Assembly (NCBI GenBank): GCA_043553855.1
Contig: CP121336.1
Span: 744,001 to 808,000, forward strand
Direction of reading: 5' to 3'
Origin: JAUIAS01 sp030425395
Lineage (GTDB): Bacteria; Pseudomonadota; Alphaproteobacteria; Rhodobacterales; Rhodobacteraceae
DNA length: 64,000 bases
In this document: positions 61,392 through 64,000 of the stretch, piece by piece
Position numbering within the stretch: position 1 is the first letter of the stretch
How the letters are laid out: the number at the start of each line of letters is the position of its first letter
Translations under genes and position numbers: made by a program
The notes under the pieces: generated by a model
Databases searched by the model: none
Told to the model about the DNA's origin: nothing
What the model saw: only the letters and a program-made list of their open reading frames with translations

Positions 61392-61414
61392 AAAATCCCG
61401 GAACGGGATTTTTT
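61392..61414. terminator. Hairpin after gcvH
   Basis: Stem AAAATCCCG/CGGGATTTT with a GAA loop, followed by extra T residues on the plus strand and TTTTG on the minus strand. On the minus strand it lies 15 bases after the gcvH stop and could attenuate read-through into gcvP. Confidence 0.55.
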
Positions 61415-61428
61415 CCCCGCAGGTCAGA

Positions 61429-61788
61429 TCACCCGATGAACGCCTTGTATCCGGCTTCATCCATGAATTCGTCCATTTGCGATGCATCAGACGGCTTGAT
61501 CTTGAAAAACCATGCCTCGCCTTCGGGATCATCGTTGACCATTGCGGGATTGTCCGCGATGGCGTCGTTGACCTCGACGATCTCACCATCAATCGGTGCC
61601 AAAATATCGGACGCGGCCTTGACGCTTTCGATCACAACGATTTCTTCGTCCTTGGCGACCTCGGTGCCGGTTTCTGGCAGTTCGACAAAGACGACATCGC
61701 CCAGTTGTTCGGCGGCATGCGCTGTAATTCCGACGGTCACGATATCACCGTCCTCCAGCAGCCATTCATGTTCTTCTGTGTATTTCAT
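61429..61788 (-). CDS. gcvH: Glycine cleavage system H protein
   Basis: A 119-residue lipoyl carrier that shuttles the aminomethyl group between P, T and L proteins. The lipoylated Lys is in IESVKAASD (near residue 59), within a barrel-sandwich fold (FVELPETGTEV; GEIVEVNDAI). Length is slightly short but normal for Alphaproteobacteria. It begins 21 bases after gcvT and is co-transcribed with it under the glycine riboswitch. Confidence 0.97.
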   Translation of the reverse strand: MKYTEEHEWLLEDGDIVTVGITAHAAEQLGDVVFVELPETGTEVAKDEEIVVIESVKAASDILAPIDGEIVEVNDAIADNPAMVNDDPEGEAWFFKIKPSDASQMDEFMDEAGYKAFIG

Positions 61789-61809
61789 GGAGTGTGTCCC
61801 TGATGGTTA

Positions 61810-62934
61810 TCAACGTTTGAACCGCGCCGCCACAAAGGGCAGCGCCTTGATGGTGAGGGGCAAACGCTTGCCGCGCAAGTCCCCGAAAAGCTGTGTCCCC
61901 ACCGCCGACATCGCGGCGGGCACGTACCCCATGGCGACCGGACCGCCGACGCTGGGCCCGAACCCACCCGAGGTAATCACGCCGATGGGCTGGGTTGCGT
62001 CCTCTGCGGCATAGATCTGCACGCCCTCTCGCATCGGCGCGCGGCCTTCCGGGCGCAGGCCGACACGCACACGTTCCGGGCCGCTCTGCATCTCATTGAG
62101 AATGCGGTCCGCGCCGGGAAATCCACCTGCGCGCGCGCCGCCCGCGCGGCGCACCTTCTGGATGGCCCAACTCAGCCCCGCCTCGACCGGCGACGTGCCG
62201 GTGTCGATATCGTGACCATAAAGGCAGAGGCCCGCCTCAAGCCGCAAGCTGTCGCGGGCACCAAGGCCGATGGGTTCAACCCTGTCGTCCGCCAACAGCG
62301 CCTGCGCAAAGGCAACCGCCTGTCCAGCCTCGACCGAGATCTCGAACCCGTCCTCGCCGGTATATCCGGACCGCGATACCCACAGCGCGCCATAATTCGA
62401 GCCGACCACCGCCACATCCATGAACCGCATCCCGGTCACCTGCGGTGCAATGACGGCCAAAGCGGCTTCGGCCTGCGGCCCCTGAAGCGCGATCAGCGCG
62501 CGATCCGTGATCACCTCGATATCCACGGTATCGGGCAGATACGCCCGCATATGCGCGATATCAGCCTCAGCACAGGCCGCGTTGATCACCGCAAACATGT
62601 GATCGCCCCGATTGGCAAACATCAAATCATCAAGGATACCGCCCGACGCATCGGTCAACATCCCATAGCGTTGCCGCCCTTGCTCCAGATCCATCGCATT
62701 GACCGGCACCAAGGCTTCGAAAGCACGGGCCACGGTGGCATAGTCAGGCCCGCGCAGGATCACTTGCCCCATGTGGCTGACATCGAACAGGCCCGCCGCA
62801 TCGCGGGTATGAAGGTGTTCCTTCATCACGCCGGCGGGGTATTGCACCGGCATTTCATAACCCGCAAAGGGCACCATCTTGGCCCCAAGTTCATGGTGCA
62901 GCGCATTCAGTGGGGTGGATTTCAGATCAGTCAT
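61810..62934 (-). CDS. gcvT: Glycine cleavage system aminomethyltransferase, T protein
   Basis: A 374-residue folate-dependent enzyme that releases ammonia from aminomethyl-GcvH and forms 5,10-methylenetetrahydrofolate. Visible landmarks are VPFAGYEMPVQYPAGV near the start, LFDVSHMGQV (active-site region), SRSGYTGEDGFEI (residues about 190-202) and GLGARDSLRLEAGLCLYGHD with the catalytic Asp. First gene of gcvT-H-P, directly downstream of the tandem glycine riboswitch, with a GGGAGAG ribosome site. Confidence 0.96.
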   Translation of the reverse strand: MTDLKSTPLNALHHELGAKMVPFAGYEMPVQYPAGVMKEHLHTRDAAGLFDVSHMGQVILRGPDYATVARAFEALVPVNAMDLEQGRQRYGMLTDASGGILDDLMFANRGDHMFAVINAACAEADIAHMRAYLPDTVDIEVITDRALIALQGPQAEAALAVIAPQVTGMRFMDVAVVGSNYGALWVSRSGYTGEDGFEISVEAGQAVAFAQALLADDRVEPIGLGARDSLRLEAGLCLYGHDIDTGTSPVEAGLSWAIQKVRRAGGARAGGFPGADRILNEMQSGPERVRVGLRPEGRAPMREGVQIYAAEDATQPIGVITSGGFGPSVGGPVAMGYVPAAMSAVGTQLFGDLRGKRLPLTIKALPFVAARFKR

Positions 62935-63023
62935 CGTCTCTCCCGTTCTCGGGCCGATGTGATCTTATGTGCAATCACCCGGCATCGTTTCCCGCGCACA
63001 CCATCTTGGCGCGCGGTTCGATG

Positions 63024-63175
63024 CCCCTTCTGTCCTTTTGCCTGAGATCGTTATCCCTTCGGCGCCCCGACTTGCGGGGTCTCTCCAGAAATTCTATGCA
63101 GCACGCACGGTCCCTTGAGCCTGAGAGTTTCCGGGGCGGTTGCTCCTTCGGCACTGGAATTTCCAGTTCTCCCGC
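63024..63175 (-). ncRNA. Tandem glycine riboswitch
   Basis: On the minus strand two glycine aptamers lie in series about 90 bases upstream of gcvT. Aptamer 1 (about 63109-63175) runs GCGGGAGAAC ... GTGCCGAAGGAGCAA ... CTCAGGCTCAAGGGACC. Aptamer 2 (about 63024-63090) runs CTGGAGAGACC ... GCGCCGAAGGGATAA ... CTCAGGCAAAAGGACAG. Both keep the GCCGAAGG core and the CAGGCAAA/GGAC strands. Expected to switch gcvTHP on when glycine is plentiful. Confidence 0.95.
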
Positions 63176-63396
63176 TTGCGCTTGTTTCCGGTTTTAACGC
63201 GGCAGATGCGGCGCGACAAGTGTCATCTTTCTAACACCAGCGCACCACGGAAAAGCCGGGCGATATCTGCCTCGGGCCGTTTCCTGCGGAACAGCACGTC
63301 TGCACGGATCATCCCTGTCGCCCAAACAAGCGCAGGACGCGACGTTCAAACCCCTTCCTTCAACCCATCAGCCCCGACGGGCGCGCAGGCCGTGTG
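63176..63396. other. Region between riboswitch and RidA gene, no gene seen
   Basis: About 220 bases that should include the minus-strand promoter for the riboswitch-gcv transcript near 63180-63230. I could not pick convincing boxes, and no coding frame or hairpin stands out. Confidence 0.4.
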
Positions 63397-63813
63397 CTAT
63401 GGCCCCTCGCCACCCGGAACCGGGACATGGGCCGTCGCCTCGATCTCGAGCAGGGCCTCATCCTCGACCAGCGCCGAAACCACAACCATCGTCATCGCCG
63501 GAAAGTGGCGACCCAGAACCTTGCGATACACAGCGCCCACCTCGCCTTGTCGGGCAAGGTATTCGGCCTTGTCGGTCACGTACCATGTCAAACGCACGAT
63601 ATCCTCGGCCTGGCCCCCGGCCGTGATGACAACGTCAAGGATATTGCGCAGCGCCTGTTCCATTTGACCGATGAAATCGTGGCTCTCAAAGCGCTGCCCG
63701 GCAGTCCACCCGATTTGCCCCCCAACATAGAGGACGCCATCGGGCGTCAGAACACCATTTGCATATCCCTTGGCAGGGGCCCAGCCCTTGGGTTGGATAA
63801 TGATGTTGGTCAT
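63397..63813 (-). CDS. RidA family protein (YjgF-like)
   Basis: A 138-residue RidA/Rid-family protein. VLYVGGQIGWTAGQ (residues about 28-41) and the QALRNILDVVITAGGQAEDIVRLTWYVTD segment match the family, as does the C-terminal RHFPAMTMVVVSALVEDEALLEIEATA, in which the Arg that binds carboxylates in RidA enzymes is replaced or shifted (MTMVVV). It may be a Rid1-7 subgroup member with a role other than enamine deamination. The start has a GGAGGATTTGATCCC leader. Confidence 0.87.
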   Translation of the reverse strand: MTNIIIQPKGWAPAKGYANGVLTPDGVLYVGGQIGWTAGQRFESHDFIGQMEQALRNILDVVITAGGQAEDIVRLTWYVTDKAEYLARQGEVGAVYRKVLGRHFPAMTMVVVSALVEDEALLEIEATAHVPVPGGEGP

Positions 63814-63884
63814 GGGATCAAATCCTCCGGCAAAGTGTCGTGACGCTAGGGGCTGGAAATGTGGGTCGGAAAAGAAACACAGGA

Positions 63885-64000
63885 TCACACCCCAAGATAG
63901 CGTTCGGTAATGTCATGATGCAGGTCGGAAAACCCGCCGCTCCAAACGCTGCGCCCGCGCTCTATGATCACGGCCCGGTCCGCCACGCCGCGCAATTCGC
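63885..64000 (-). CDS. ABC transporter ATP-binding protein, C-terminal end (LivF-like, partial)
   Basis: The last 37 codons of a gene that continues beyond the right edge. The reading ELRGVADRAVIIERGR ... ITERYLGV followed by TGA matches the C-terminus of LivF-type ATPases, where ADRAVVIERG and a final YLGV are typical. It is a different gene from the LivF-like one at 31865. It lies about 70 bases upstream of the RidA gene on the same strand, so the two may share a transcript. Confidence 0.75.
   Translation of the reverse strand, partial: ELRGVADRAVIIERGRSVWSGGFSDLHHDITERYLGV

Noticed and set aside
1..64000. tRNA, rRNA, CRISPR arrays, insertion sequences
   Set aside because: Intergenic gaps were read for cloverleaf ends, direct-repeat arrays and terminal inverted repeats with transposase frames; none was found.

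Overview
The window comes from a high-GC alphaproteobacterium, most likely a marine Rhodobacteraceae (Roseobacter group). The evidence is the DUF6455 proteins, the DUF1467/methylmalonyl-CoA epimerase pair, phosphatidylcholine synthase, the ectABC-ask_ect operon with a MarR-type EctR, a gcv operon behind a tandem glycine riboswitch, and the overall codon and GC style. It is an ordinary chromosomal segment. I see no rRNA, tRNA, CRISPR array, insertion sequence or prophage.

Layout. 1-6.9 kb: three tandem, translationally coupled DUF6455 genes, a YigZ-type protein, an M48 lipoprotein peptidase, a class II histone-deacetylase-family enzyme, a nitroreductase, an EI24 membrane protein, a GFA-family protein, DUF1467 plus methylmalonyl-CoA epimerase, and a response regulator behind a CtrA-like box. 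7-13.1 kb: a GNAT enzyme, aspS and the divergent carB. 13.2-17.6 kb: the ectoine operon ectA-ectB-ectC-ask_ect (minus strand) with divergent ectR; ectD is absent.

17.7-35.4 kb is the accessory heart of the window. An enamidase is divergent from a molybdenum hydroxylase (FAD subunit plus a fused 2Fe-2S/Mo subunit), a 6-hydroxynicotinate reductase homologue, a UPF0280 (ApbE-like) protein and two DUF1185 paralogues. A convergent MarR regulator follows, then a Rieske oxygenase, a branched-chain-amino-acid-type ABC transporter (with a fused LivHM permease) and an FAD aromatic hydroxylase; an FMO-like flavoprotein is transcribed toward it. The first half reproduces the opening steps of the Eubacterium barkeri nicotinate fermentation (hydroxylate, reductively dearomatise, open the lactam ring) inside what looks like an aerobic marine bacterium, with its own uptake system and regulator. 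A shared TTTG-N4-CWAACA motif in the two promoter regions suggests coordinated control. The substrate is not identified by the sequence; nicotinate or another pyridine carboxylate is the leading guess.

35.4-43.6 kb: priA, a fructose-6-phosphate aldolase/transaldolase-like gene, an EamA transporter, DUF484, xerC, pcs, a Gre-type factor and a second histone-deacetylase-family gene. 43.7-49.0 kb: a dipeptide-type ABC operon with fused ATPase domains and no binding protein, ending in a GNAT gene and an aldehyde dehydrogenase. 49-56.7 kb: ileS, a VIT1/CCC1 transporter, a coupled ycjX-GNAT-DUF697 operon and truA. 56.7-58.4 kb: a flagellin with a gamma-proteobacterial type D1 motif behind a sigma-54 promoter. 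58.4-64 kb: gcvT-gcvH-gcvP under a tandem glycine riboswitch, a RidA-family gene and the end of an ABC ATPase gene that leaves the window.
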